This document shows positions 24,180 through 32,651 of a stretch of DNA of 34,333 bases, in pieces. Source of the DNA: Kiritimatiellia bacterium (GTDB lineage Bacteria > Verrucomicrobiota > Kiritimatiellia > JAAZAB01); NCBI GenBank assembly GCA_028718125.1, contig JAQUMN010000041.1, forward strand, positions 1-34,333, in the 5' to 3' direction. Position numbers and translations under genes: made by a program. Below the pieces are notes generated by a model. The model did no database searches. It was not told the DNA's origin and saw nothing but the letters and a program-made list of their open reading frames with translations. Position 1 is the first letter of the stretch; the number at the start of each line of letters is the position of its first letter.

Positions 24180-24665
24180 GTGGAGCAGCATGATATAGAA
24201 CGACCGGAACCGGTGCTGGGGAGTGGGGGATTTGCCAGCAGTTTCCTGCATGCGCTGGACCCAAAAAAACGCCTCACCATACCCTCAATCTGGCGCGCGG
24301 AAGTGGGCGCCCCAAAAAGTCTCTATGTCCTGCCCGGGCTCAACAACGAAAAATGCCTGTATGTCTATCCTGCCCGGGAAATGGCTAAGCGCCTGGATAA
24401 ATTCCGCAAGATCGGTATCGGCGATAAAAAGGCGCGGCTCTTTGCGCGCATCCTGGCCTCCAGTTCCGACTTGGTGGCGTGGGATTCCCAGGGGCGTATC
24501 CGCATCAAGGATGAATTGCTTGCGATTGCCCATATCGCGGATCAGGTGAAACTCGTGGGCGCCTGGGACCGGTTTGAATTGTGGGATCCGGAATTGTGGA
24601 AGCAGTCCACCGAGTCCATTGATGCCGCAACCATGGACGAAGCTGTGCGATATTTGGATTTCTAA
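24180..24665 (+). CDS. mraZ: MraZ transcriptional regulator
   Basis: 161 aa from GTG 24180, with a G-rich ribosome site (AAAGGGGGG) just upstream. Two SpoVT/AbrB-like half-domains are visible: HALDPKKRLTIPSIWR (about 22-37) and AWDSQGRIRIKDELL (about 99-113), followed by VKLVGAWDRFELWD, the standard end of the second repeat. MraZ forms ring-shaped oligomers that bind repeat operators and controls its own dcw operon. The protein is slightly longer than the E. coli form at the N-terminus. First gene of the plus-strand cluster that runs to murD. Confidence 0.95.
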   Translation: MEQHDIERPEPVLGSGGFASSFLHALDPKKRLTIPSIWRAEVGAPKSLYVLPGLNNEKCLYVYPAREMAKRLDKFRKIGIGDKKARLFARILASSSDLVAWDSQGRIRIKDELLAIAHIADQVKLVGAWDRFELWDPELWKQSTESIDAATMDEAVRYLDF

Positions 24666-24753
24666 AAAAATAATAACGACGGGACGGAGGCACACGCGTC
24701 CGGGCCGCCGGACCGCCGAATCGGCGGGCCGCGTAAAAAAACGGAGAAAAATC

Positions 24754-25047
24754 ATGAGCATGACCTGCTTTTTGGAAGTGAATGGATCCCTGCGGAGCGG
24801 CCGCAATGAAAAGTGGTTTCAGTTGCCGGCAAACGGCTTGGCCGCGCGGTCGTTGCGCTTTGGCAACCATGCCTTGGTGGTGAATGCCTGTTCAGCGTTG
24901 GGCGGGGATACCATGCAAATCCTGCCCCTGGGCGATTCGCGGCGGCTTCGTCTGGAACCGCAGCGCCGGCTGGACACGGAGCCCTCGCGGGCCAGCCGGA
25001 TAGCCTCGCTGATGTCAAACAGCAAATTGTTTTCGTTTCTCATGTAG
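24754..25047 (+). CDS. Small protein of unknown function between mraZ and rsmH
   Basis: 97 aa. ATG 24754 has GGAG eight bases upstream and follows mraZ by 88 bp. The sequence is a mix of short beta-like segments (MTCFLEVNGSL, ALVVNACSAL, QILPLGDS) and an Arg-rich middle (RRLRLEPQRRL). I see no membrane helix, signal peptide or known motif. The frame is open further upstream to 24574 inside mraZ, but that portion is not protein-like. I do not recognise the family; its place in the dcw operon suggests co-expression with cell-wall genes. Confidence 0.6.
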   Translation: MSMTCFLEVNGSLRSGRNEKWFQLPANGLAARSLRFGNHALVVNACSALGGDTMQILPLGDSRRLRLEPQRRLDTEPSRASRIASLMSNSKLFSFLM

Positions 25048-25076
25048 CTGTGCCTTGGGTTCGATGGCTCCTTGGC

Positions 25077-25085
25077 AAAGGAGGT
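25077..25085 (+). promoter_or_regulatory. Perfect Shine-Dalgarno sequence fixing a 64-aa gene
   Basis: AAAGGAGGT ends nine bases before ATG 25095. It is the strongest ribosome site in the window, and it decides the start of the small Cys-rich gene inside a longer open frame. Confidence 0.8.
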
Positions 25086-25094
25086 GGTCGTGTT

Positions 25095-25289
25095 ATGAAC
25101 GGAAACAAAGTCATCACGAAATGTTGCATTTGTGGTCGCGAAAAGACTGACCAAGGCTGGCAATACACGTTCCGGGCCAACGAACCGAACAGCGTGTATT
25201 CGCATGGATTTTGTTCGTCCTGTTACGATGAAGAGGTCATGAAAGCCAAAATGCGCCTCGCTATGCCGGCTATGGCCATAGTGCGTTGA
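25095..25289 (+). CDS. 64-aa protein with paired CxxC zinc-binding motifs
   Basis: 64 aa. CxxC pairs at CCIC (residues 10-13) and CSSC (40-43) enclose QGWQYTF and YSHGFC. The arrangement C-x2-C, an aromatic segment, then SHGxC-x2-C resembles the short cysteine tail at the end of some sensor kinases and response regulators, here as a stand-alone protein. Zinc binding is a reasonable prediction; any partner is unknown. It has an excellent ribosome site and lies 47 nt after the 97-aa gene and 88 nt before rsmH. Confidence 0.75.
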   Translation: MNGNKVITKCCICGREKTDQGWQYTFRANEPNSVYSHGFCSSCYDEEVMKAKMRLAMPAMAIVR

Positions 25290-25297
25290 GGGTGTTT

Positions 25298-25361
25298 GGC
25301 CGGTGTCGACAATTCGGCCGGTGCCGACAACTCGGCTGGTGCCGAAAGTTCGGCCGGTGTC
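25298..25361. repeat. 18-bp tandem repeat before rsmH
   Basis: Units begin at 25298, 25316, 25334 and 25352: GGCCGGTGTCGACAATTC, GGCCGGTGCCGACAACTC, GGCTGGTGCCGAAAGTTC and a partial fourth, GGCCGGTGTC. The length is a multiple of three, so the repeat would add six residues per unit in any frame that crosses it, but it lies between the 64-aa gene and the rsmH start and I take it as non-coding. Confidence 0.85.
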
Positions 25362-25377
25362 TGGAGAAAGTGCTCTA

Positions 25378-26301
25378 ATGCATACGCCGGTTATGGTGCG
25401 GGAAATCCTGACCTTGCTGGCAATTCGGCCGGATGGCAAGTACGTGGATGGAACCGTGGGGGGTGGGGGGCATGCTCGCGCGATTCTGGAACGGTTAGGC
25501 CCTCAGGGCTTTCTGTTGGCGTTGGATCGCGATACGAATGCCATCGTGACAGCGCAGAAAGCTCTGGCGGCGTGGTCGTCGCAGTGTCGGTTCGAACGGG
25601 CTAACTTTGCCGAACTGAAGTCTCTGGCAGAACGGCATGATCTTCAGGCGGTTGACGGTGTGCTTCTCGATTTGGGTATGTCGTCAATGCAGGTGGACCA
25701 GGCTGCGCGGGGCTTCAGCTTTATGCAAGACGGGCCGTTGGATATGAGAATGGACATGCACCAGCCGACGACGGCGGCTCATTTGGTGAATTCGATGAGC
25801 GAGGAAGCTTTGGCCGAGATCATTCGCTCATTGGGCGATGAGCCGGCCTCGCGCAGGATTGCGCGGGCGATTGTGCGGGAACGTCGTCAGGGTGCGATCC
25901 AGACTACGGGGCGCTTTGCGGACCTGGTTGTTCGCGTCCTGGGGGCGCGGCACGGGCGGATTCATCCGGCCACGCGCACGTTCCAAGCGTTGCGGATGGC
26001 TGTCAACCGGGAGTTGGAATCACTGACCGAGGGGCTGGAGGCGGCAATCGGCTTGCTAAAACCGGGGGGACGTCTGGCGGTCCTGAGCTATCACAGCCTG
26101 GAAGATGGCTGCGTCAAACGGATAGGTAAGGAACACATTGGCCGGTGGGTATCCCTGCCGGCCGGGGGTGAACGCTGGGAAGGGACCCGGCCGCTTATGC
26201 GGTGGATTACGCGAAAGCCGCTGACGGCCTCCCCTGAAGAAATTTTGCGGAATCCGAGATCACGGTCAGCCAAATTGCGTGTAATTGAAAGGATAGATTG
26301 A
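25378..26301 (+). CDS. rsmH: 16S rRNA (cytosine-1402-N4)-methyltransferase RsmH
   Basis: 307 aa. The protein starts with HTPVMVREIL, the family's usual beginning, and has the SAM motif DGTVGGGGHARAIL at about 24-37. The diagnostic segments LLDLGMSSMQVD, GFSFMQDGPLDMRM, HPATRTFQALRMAVN and LSYHSLED all follow. RsmH methylates N4 of C1402 in the decoding centre of 16S rRNA with SAM. I set the start at ATG 25378 rather than at the longer frame beginning at 25303, because that extension is translated tandem repeat. Followed after 3 bp by the ftsL-like gene. Confidence 0.96.
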   Translation: MHTPVMVREILTLLAIRPDGKYVDGTVGGGGHARAILERLGPQGFLLALDRDTNAIVTAQKALAAWSSQCRFERANFAELKSLAERHDLQAVDGVLLDLGMSSMQVDQAARGFSFMQDGPLDMRMDMHQPTTAAHLVNSMSEEALAEIIRSLGDEPASRRIARAIVRERRQGAIQTTGRFADLVVRVLGARHGRIHPATRTFQALRMAVNRELESLTEGLEAAIGLLKPGGRLAVLSYHSLEDGCVKRIGKEHIGRWVSLPAGGERWEGTRPLMRWITRKPLTASPEEILRNPRSRSAKLRVIERID

Positions 26302-26304
26302 ATT

Positions 26305-26694
26305 ATGGCAAAGCGTAACCGGCGTAAAAAAACCGAGGGATTTGTAATCGCCCTGCCCTGGGTGGCGATCCTGATGGGTGTCGTCGTCCTGATGCTTTCG
26401 TATGTTTGGCTCGATGCGCGCGGTCAGGACCTTGGTCGCCGGATAAAATTTTCGGAAAAACAACGCGCGGAAATCCAGAAGCGGTATGATTATGAATTGT
26501 GGAAGTGGGAAACCCTGAAGTCGCCGTCCAGTATTGAAAAGGCGCTCGCCCATAACCGTGTTGCCATGATTTGGCCGGAAGAAGGTCGCTTAGTCCGCCT
26601 GCAGGAACCGGAACTGGCTCAAGAAAGCTTGACTTCCTACAGCCGGCAGATGGCCCAGCTTTCGCAGCCATCAAGGTCCGTTGTGAATGATTGA
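26305..26694 (+). CDS. ftsL: FtsL-like small bitopic division protein
   Basis: 129 aa: a basic cytoplasmic start (AKRNRRKKTEG), one membrane helix (about 13-35, VIALPWVAILMGVVVLMLSYV) and a periplasmic helical segment (LGRRIKFSEKQRAEIQKRY) like the coiled coil of FtsL/DivIC. Sequence similarity within the FtsL family is always low, so the call rests on topology, size and position between rsmH and ftsI. FtsL acts with FtsB and FtsQ to activate septal peptidoglycan synthesis by FtsW-FtsI. Its end overlaps ftsI by 8 nt. Confidence 0.7.
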   Translation: MAKRNRRKKTEGFVIALPWVAILMGVVVLMLSYVWLDARGQDLGRRIKFSEKQRAEIQKRYDYELWKWETLKSPSSIEKALAHNRVAMIWPEEGRLVRLQEPELAQESLTSYSRQMAQLSQPSRSVVND

Positions 26695-28453
26695 ACGGAG
26701 ATATCGGAACCGCCTGATCGGTTTGGCCATACTTATGATGCTGGCGTTGGTCGGCGTCAGCACCCGCCTGGTCTATCTGCATTTTCACCTTAGCCCCGGC
26801 GTGGATCGTGGCGCCCGGATCAACGCCATGCGTCAGTTCCGGGAATGTCTGGCGGTGAGTCGCGGGAAAATTCTGGATCGTAACGGCAACGTGCTGGCTC
26901 TGGATTTGGTAAAAAAAGAGCTGTGCGCCAGCCCCGCCGACATCGCCAGCAACCGCAATGCCCAGGCCGTGGCCGAAATCATTGGCCGTATCCTGAACGT
27001 TGAGCCGTGTGTGCTCATGGACCGGATTAACCGGCCGGAGCGTCAGTTTGTCTATGTGACCGGATACGGTCATGTGCTTGAGGACAATCAGGCTGCGGCC
27101 CTGGAGCGCGCGAAACTGCCCGGCGTATTCCTGAAAGATGCCATGGTGCGGTCGTATCCGCGCGGCACCAGCCTGTGTCATGTGCTCGGGTACGTCAACC
27201 TGGAGCCGGAGCGTAACGGTTGTGCCGGGGTCGAACAGCGCTGGGACCGCTATCTTCGGGGCGTGCCGGGGTTGCTGGTCAGTGAGCGGGATGGCCGGCG
27301 CCATGAACTGTATGACCGCCGCCTGCTGGAAATCAAGGCGCGCCCCGGCGCCAATGTCATGCTGACGATCGATCAGTATGTTCAATATATCGTCGAACGC
27401 GCGCTGGAAAACGCCATGCGCGAACAACGGGCCAAGGCAGCTTGGGCGATCGTCGAGCGCGTGCACACGGGCGAAATCCTGGCGATGGCCAATCTCCCCG
27501 CTTTTGATCCGCATGCGTTTCGGGCGACAGAGCCGGACATCATGCGCAATAACTGTATTGCCAACAATTACGAGCCGGGGTCCACTTTCAAGGTGACCGT
27601 CGTGGCAGCCGCCCTGAATGAAAAACTGGTGGCGCCCGCCCAAATATTTGACTGTGAAAACGGCACCTGGTTTTATAAGCGGCGCGCCTTGCACGATTTT
27701 CATCCCTATGGCAACCTGTCCGTGGCCGATATCATCAAGAAATCCAGTAATATTGGAGCGGCAAAAATCGCCGTGCTCCTGGGCAATCAGCGTCTATATG
27801 CCTACTTGAAGCAATTTGGCATTGGCGAATGCACTGGCATCGAATTGCCGGGCGAGGAGACCGGATTGCTGTGGCCAGTCTCAAAATGGACTTCCATTTC
27901 ACCGACGCGGATCGCAATTGGCCATGAAGTGGCGGTCACCGCCCTGCAAATGTTGGGCGTGCTCTGTACCATCGCTAACGATGGGGTGCGTATGAAGCCG
28001 CATATTATACAACAGGTTACGGACGCGGATGGGCGCGTGCTGTATCAGCAGTTTCCCGTGGCCGTCAGCCAGCCCATCCGCCCGGATACCGCTCGGCTGA
28101 TGAAAAGCCTGCTGGTCCGCGTTACCGAAGAAGGCGGTACGGGCGCCCGCGCCAGGGTCGAAGGCTATACCGTGGGTGGCAAGACCGGTACTGCCCAAAA
28201 GGCCATTCCGGGCGGATATTCCGATACACTGAACATGTCCTCCTTTATGGGTTTTATCCCGGCCGAGGATCCTGAGCTTGCAATTATTGTGGTCTTGGAT
28301 GAACCCAGCAACAATGTGCGCACGGGTGGATACGTGGCCGGTCCAGTGTTCAAGGAAATTGCCGAACAATCCGTGCGGTACCTGGATATTGCGCCCATGG
28401 GCAACACAACCGTGGCCGATCGGCCTGGTGTGGGTGTGAACCGGGGAATTTGA
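26687..28453 (+). CDS. ftsI: Penicillin-binding protein 3 / FtsI transpeptidase
   Basis: 588 aa, class B PBP. One membrane helix (about 10-30), a pedestal domain (VSRGKILDRNGNVLA at 58-71), then the transpeptidase domain with all three catalytic motifs: STFK with the nucleophile Ser299 and Lys302, SSN at 353-355, and KTG at 499-501. It forms septal peptidoglycan cross-links on the periplasmic side, partnered by FtsW (not in the window). No PASTA domains. ATG 26687 overlaps the ftsL-like stop, so translation is coupled. Confidence 0.95.
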   Translation: MIERRYRNRLIGLAILMMLALVGVSTRLVYLHFHLSPGVDRGARINAMRQFRECLAVSRGKILDRNGNVLALDLVKKELCASPADIASNRNAQAVAEIIGRILNVEPCVLMDRINRPERQFVYVTGYGHVLEDNQAAALERAKLPGVFLKDAMVRSYPRGTSLCHVLGYVNLEPERNGCAGVEQRWDRYLRGVPGLLVSERDGRRHELYDRRLLEIKARPGANVMLTIDQYVQYIVERALENAMREQRAKAAWAIVERVHTGEILAMANLPAFDPHAFRATEPDIMRNNCIANNYEPGSTFKVTVVAAALNEKLVAPAQIFDCENGTWFYKRRALHDFHPYGNLSVADIIKKSSNIGAAKIAVLLGNQRLYAYLKQFGIGECTGIELPGEETGLLWPVSKWTSISPTRIAIGHEVAVTALQMLGVLCTIANDGVRMKPHIIQQVTDADGRVLYQQFPVAVSQPIRPDTARLMKSLLVRVTEEGGTGARARVEGYTVGGKTGTAQKAIPGGYSDTLNMSSFMGFIPAEDPELAIIVVLDEPSNNVRTGGYVAGPVFKEIAEQSVRYLDIAPMGNTTVADRPGVGVNRGI

Positions 28454-28500
28454 TTGGAATTTTTTTATCGCGTATTTATCCATTATTATAAAAGGTCATT

Positions 28501-29976
28501 ATGAAACTCAGCACGTTGCTTACAGCAATCAAACCGCTTGCCGTCGGCGGATCAGGGGATCCGGACATCAAGGGTTTGGCGTATGACTCCCGAAAAATTA
28601 AGACGGGATTTCTGTTCTTTGCCCTGCAGGGCCAAAACCAGGATGGGAACCAGTTCATCGAGGATGCGGTGGCGCGGGGTGCTGCGGCCGTAATCTCCGA
28701 ACAGGTTGCCCCGGTCAGTCACGGCCCTGCGATCATCATCCGTGTAAGCGATCCGCGGCAAGCCATGGCGGAACTGGCCGTCGCGTTCTTTAATTACCCG
28801 GCGGCCAGTCTGCAGGTAGTCGGCATCACGGGAACCAACGGCAAAACCACCACGGCCTGCATGGTGCGGGATATTTTTGCCGATGCCGGCCGCCGCACAG
28901 GCCTGATCGGCACTGTAACCTATGAAATCGGCGACCGTGTGATTCCAGCCAGCCGCACAACGCCTGAATCCGTTGACCTGCAGGATATGCTGGCCCAGAT
29001 GGTGCATGTCGGTTGTCGGAGCGCCGTCATGGAGGTTTCGTCGCACGCGCTGGTCCAGAAACGCGTCTGGGGCATTGATTTTGATGTGGCCGTATTCACC
29101 AATCTGACGCACGACCATCTTGATTACCATGAAACGAAGGAAAATTATTTTCAGGCCAAGGCGCTTTTGTTCCGTAACCTGAGCCGGCATCGCAAAAAAC
29201 CGGTGGCGATTATTAACCTGAATGATCCTTACGGACGGGAACTCGCTAAGGTCGGGCCGCTTGATGCGGATCTGATCACCTACGCCATCGGGCAGGAATC
29301 CGCCGTGCAAGCCGTCAATCTGCAGATTACTTCCGCCGGCAGTGTTTTTGAAGTGCGCAGTCCCTGGGGAGAAGCCCAGGTCAGGCTGAAACTCCTGGGG
29401 CGTTTCAATGTCAGTAATGCCCTGGCAGCCTTGGCTACCGCGGGGGCCACCGGCGTACCGATGGCCCACGCGGCCCAGGTGTTGTCCCAGATGATGGCCG
29501 TTCCCGGCCGGCTGGAGGAAATTTCCACTGAGGGCGGGTTCCAGGTGTTTGTGGATTATGCGCACACGGAGGATGCCTTGCAAAACGTACTGTCCGCGCT
29601 GCGCGAGGCCACGGGAGGAAAGATCATCGTGGTTTTCGGGTGCGGGGGCAATCGCGATCGCAAAAAGCGACCGCTGATGGGCGCCGTGGCCGCACGCCTG
29701 GCCGATTATGTTATGCTGACGTCCGATAATCCCCGCAAGGAAAACCCGATCGATATCATCGCCCAGATCCGCGCAGGATGCAGGCAGAACAACAACGTGG
29801 AAGTTGTCGAGGACCGGCACGAGGCCATTGTCCGTGCGCTTTCCCTGGCGGAGCCGGGCGACGTAGTTCTGATCGCCGGCAAGGGCCACGAAAACTACCA
29901 GGAGTTTGCCAACACCGTCATTCCCTTTGACGACCGGCAGGTTGTGCGGGAATGTCTGGGAATAAGCCATGCCTAA
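28501..29976 (+). CDS. murE: UDP-MurNAc-tripeptide synthetase MurE (meso-DAP type)
   Basis: 491 aa. ATP-binding GITGTNGKTT at 108-117, the THDHLDYH segment at 203-210 and the carbamylated-lysine region around Lys220 (YFQAKALLF) are in place. The substrate-selection motif reads DNPR (409-412), which in characterised MurE enzymes indicates meso-diaminopimelate rather than lysine. KGHENYQ near the C-terminus is also characteristic. It adds the third peptide residue to UDP-MurNAc-L-Ala-D-Glu in the cytoplasm. AAGGT lies five bases before ATG 28501. Overlaps murF by 8 nt. Confidence 0.97.
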   Translation: MKLSTLLTAIKPLAVGGSGDPDIKGLAYDSRKIKTGFLFFALQGQNQDGNQFIEDAVARGAAAVISEQVAPVSHGPAIIIRVSDPRQAMAELAVAFFNYPAASLQVVGITGTNGKTTTACMVRDIFADAGRRTGLIGTVTYEIGDRVIPASRTTPESVDLQDMLAQMVHVGCRSAVMEVSSHALVQKRVWGIDFDVAVFTNLTHDHLDYHETKENYFQAKALLFRNLSRHRKKPVAIINLNDPYGRELAKVGPLDADLITYAIGQESAVQAVNLQITSAGSVFEVRSPWGEAQVRLKLLGRFNVSNALAALATAGATGVPMAHAAQVLSQMMAVPGRLEEISTEGGFQVFVDYAHTEDALQNVLSALREATGGKIIVVFGCGGNRDRKKRPLMGAVAARLADYVMLTSDNPRKENPIDIIAQIRAGCRQNNNVEVVEDRHEAIVRALSLAEPGDVVLIAGKGHENYQEFANTVIPFDDRQVVRECLGISHA

Positions 29977-31363
29977 TTTCGATGCTCAGGAAATGGCGCA
30001 ATGGACGGGTGGGCAGTGGCAATACGGCCTGCCCGGCGACATAGCAAGAGTATCCACTGATACCCGCACGCTGGCCCCCGGAGCTTTGTTTGTGGCGTTG
30101 CGCGGGCCTTCGTTTGACGGTCATGCCTTTATCGACGAAGCCTTCGCGCGGGGCGCGGTCGGTGCCGTGATCGACGAACACGCGCAAGTTGGGCCGCATG
30201 CGAACCGCCCTCTGTTGCGTGTGCCGGATACCGAACAGGCCCTGTGGGACATGGGCTCTGGCTATCGCCGCCGGATCCATGCCGCGATTGTGGCCGTTAC
30301 CGGCAGTGTCGGCAAGACTACGGTGAAAGAAATGGTGGCCGATGTCCTCGCGCGGCGCCTGCCTACCGCCCGCACGCGGGGCAACTGGAACAACAAAATA
30401 GGATTGCCGTTAAGCTTGCTGGCCATGGAACCGGGAACCCGTGTCGGCATCTTCGAACTCGGCATAAACCATCCGGGGGAACTTGCCTCCCTCTGTCGCC
30501 TGCTCCAACCCGATTGGGGACTGATAACGACCATCGGCCCGGTGCATCTGGAATTTTTTAAGTCCGTAGAAGCAATCGCCGTGGAAAAAAGTATATTGCT
30601 CAAGAGCCTGCCTGCCGGAGGCGTAACGATTCTACGCCGCGATGAGCCGTATTTTGAAATATTACGTGCTGCCGCCCCGGGCCGGATCATTACCGTGGCA
30701 TTAAGCGGCGATGCGGATTATCTTGCGTCTCCTCCGGATGCGCAGGGGAAAATGGAAATCCGCGAACGTTCGACGAGTGAATTTTGCCGTCTGCACGCGC
30801 CTTTGCCGGGCGCGCACCACGCGGCTAATGCCCTGTTTGCTGCGGCTGTGGGCCGTGCGCACAACCTGGCTTGGGAGGATATCCGCGCCGCGCTGGAGCA
30901 ATATCGCTCCCAACCCATGCGCTGGGAACGGCAGGTAGTGGCCGGCGTGACTGTCATTAATGATGCCTATAATGCCAATCCCGTGAGCATGGCTGCCGCC
31001 CTGCGGACCTTTACGGAACTGCCGGTTGCGGGAGGGCGCTGGCTGGTGCTGGCGGGCATGCTGGAATTGGGAACTTCGGAAGAGCAGTGGCACCGGGATT
31101 TAGGGATGTCCCTTGTGCCGGGATCATGGGATGGTATTATAACAGTCGGGCCACTGGGGGCTGTTATCGCCCGCGAAGCGGTAAATGCCGGCGTGAACGC
31201 GGAGCGTGTGTTTGCCTGTGCCGACCATGCCGCAGCGGCCGAAATCCTTGGCCGATATCTGCAGCCCGGCGATGCGGTGCTGTTGAAAGCCTCCCGCGGT
31301 CAGCGCCTGGAACAGGTCCTGGCCTTGTGGAAAAAACACGTTGCTTCGAATCGGATAAAATAG
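29969..31363 (+). CDS. murF: UDP-MurNAc-tripeptide-D-Ala-D-Ala ligase MurF
   Basis: 464 aa. The N-terminal domain has STDTRTLAPGALFVALRG, followed by the P-loop TGSVGKTT at 111-118, the ARTRGNWNNKIGLPLSL segment, HHAANALFAA and the C-terminal INDAYNANPVSM, all typical of MurF. It adds D-Ala-D-Ala to the UDP-MurNAc tripeptide, completing the pentapeptide precursor. Coupled to murE by an 8-nt overlap (ATG lies inside the murE end). A 150-bp spacer separates it from mraY. Confidence 0.97.
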   Translation: MPNFDAQEMAQWTGGQWQYGLPGDIARVSTDTRTLAPGALFVALRGPSFDGHAFIDEAFARGAVGAVIDEHAQVGPHANRPLLRVPDTEQALWDMGSGYRRRIHAAIVAVTGSVGKTTVKEMVADVLARRLPTARTRGNWNNKIGLPLSLLAMEPGTRVGIFELGINHPGELASLCRLLQPDWGLITTIGPVHLEFFKSVEAIAVEKSILLKSLPAGGVTILRRDEPYFEILRAAAPGRIITVALSGDADYLASPPDAQGKMEIRERSTSEFCRLHAPLPGAHHAANALFAAAVGRAHNLAWEDIRAALEQYRSQPMRWERQVVAGVTVINDAYNANPVSMAAALRTFTELPVAGGRWLVLAGMLELGTSEEQWHRDLGMSLVPGSWDGIITVGPLGAVIAREAVNAGVNAERVFACADHAAAAEILGRYLQPGDAVLLKASRGQRLEQVLALWKKHVASNRIK

Positions 31364-31422
31364 GCTTTCAGCGACTTTGCCGTTCTAACGAACTGGCCTC
31401 CACAACGGATGCTGGTGTAGTG

Positions 31423-31477
31423 GCGGTTCGGTAGAACCGCAAAATTGTCCACCAGAGGCGGATCCGCCTTCGGCGGA
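31423..31477. repeat. Two small hairpins between murF and mraY
   Basis: GCGGTTC-GGTA-GAACCGC (31423-31440) and TCCGCC-TTC-GGCGGA (31463-31477) lie in the murF-mraY spacer. Neither is followed by a T-run, so they are not convincing terminators; they may stabilise or process the operon mRNA. Confidence 0.55.
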
Positions 31478-31513
31478 AAATTGCTATACGTATGTTTGCC
31501 AAAGGAATGCAAG

Positions 31514-32626
31514 ATGCTTTATTACCTCCATTTGCTCTCGGACGATATTTCTTGTTTCCGCGTTTTCCAATACATCACCGTCCGAATTGTGGCTGGCGCC
31601 GGCACGGCGTTCCTTATCAGCCTGGTGATGGGGCCCTGGGTCATTCGCCGGTTGACACGCTTGTGCGCTGTTGACGTGGCACGCTATAAAGAAGACTTGC
31701 CCACGCTCGAGATTCTACACGGCGACAAGAAGAAAAGCACCCCAACCATGGGCGGGCTTCTCATCATTCTGTCTATCGTGGGCTCCTGCCTACTCTGGGC
31801 CGTTCTCACCAGCCCTATTCTCTGGCTGGCCTTGCTGACTTTGTGCGTGATGGGCGCCATCGGGTTTGCCGATGACTATATTAAAACGGTTAAACGGGAT
31901 TCAAAAGGATTGCGTGCTCGGACCAAATTACTGTTACAGGCGCTCTGGGTGGTGCTCCTTACAGGGATACTGCTGTTCCTGCCGGCCACCCGCGATCATG
32001 TGCGCCAGTTGATGGTGCCCTTTTTTAAAGCTCCGCTGATTCCGGAAATGTGTTTGGCGTGCGTTTTTCTATTCGTAGCTTTGGTCGTGATCGGCGCCAG
32101 CAATGCCGTTAACCTGACCGATGGCTTGGATGGACTGGCTATCGGCTGCGCCAGTTCCGTGGCATTGGCGTACATGATCATGGCTTACGTGGCCGGGCAT
32201 GCCGTGTTTGCGGCATACCTGCAGGTTCCTAACGTGCCTGAAGCTGGCGAACTGGCCGTCTTCTGCGGATGCATGCTGGGCGCCTGCCTTGGCTTCCTCT
32301 GGTTTAACTGCCATCCGGCTCTTGTTTTCATGGGTGACACCGGCAGTCTGGCTCTGGGCGGCGCGATTGGCTGTGTGGCCGTTATGATCAAGCAGGAGTT
32401 GGCTCTGGTTGTTGTCGGCGGGGTGTTCGTTCTGGAAGCCTTAAGCGTTATCCTGCAGGTGGGTTTTTTTAAATGGACGCATCGCCGTATTTTTTTGTGC
32501 TCCCCGATCCATCATCACTTCGAGTTGAAGAAAATGCCCTGGAGCGAAACGCAGGTTACGGTCCGGTTTTGGATCATTTCCATCATTTTTGCGCTCATCG
32601 GCTTGCTTCTGTTAAAAATACGCTGA
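31514..32626 (+). CDS. mraY: Phospho-MurNAc-pentapeptide transferase MraY
   Basis: 370 aa, about ten membrane helices. It contains the catalytic aspartates in FADDYIK (Asp120-Asp121), the NLTDGLDGLAIG loop (Asp203), MGDTGSLALGG (Asp275) and the PIHHHFELK histidine motif (332-339), all required in this family. It transfers phospho-MurNAc-pentapeptide to undecaprenyl phosphate, producing lipid I. ATG 31514 has AAAGGA seven bases upstream; the longer frame from 31445 reads through the hairpin repeats and is not used. Confidence 0.97.
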   Translation: MLYYLHLLSDDISCFRVFQYITVRIVAGAGTAFLISLVMGPWVIRRLTRLCAVDVARYKEDLPTLEILHGDKKKSTPTMGGLLIILSIVGSCLLWAVLTSPILWLALLTLCVMGAIGFADDYIKTVKRDSKGLRARTKLLLQALWVVLLTGILLFLPATRDHVRQLMVPFFKAPLIPEMCLACVFLFVALVVIGASNAVNLTDGLDGLAIGCASSVALAYMIMAYVAGHAVFAAYLQVPNVPEAGELAVFCGCMLGACLGFLWFNCHPALVFMGDTGSLALGGAIGCVAVMIKQELALVVVGGVFVLEALSVILQVGFFKWTHRRIFLCSPIHHHFELKKMPWSETQVTVRFWIISIIFALIGLLLLKIR

Positions 32627-32651
32627 CGCGGGCGGGGCCCGGGCCCCCAGC

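Noticed and set aside
25303..25377. Longer N-terminus for rsmH
   Set aside because: The extra 25 residues are translated 18-bp tandem repeats; family proteins begin at HTPV.
26303..27703. Long minus-strand frame (466 codons) opposite ftsL and ftsI
   Set aside because: Antisense shadow; ftsI motifs STFK, SSN and KTG are intact on plus.
28552..29970. Long minus-strand frame (472 codons) opposite murE
   Set aside because: Antisense shadow of a gene with complete Mur-ligase motifs; its His/Gln/Asp-rich translation shows no domain.
31423..31477. Intrinsic terminator between murF and mraY
   Set aside because: Stems are short and not followed by a T-run; the operon seems to continue.
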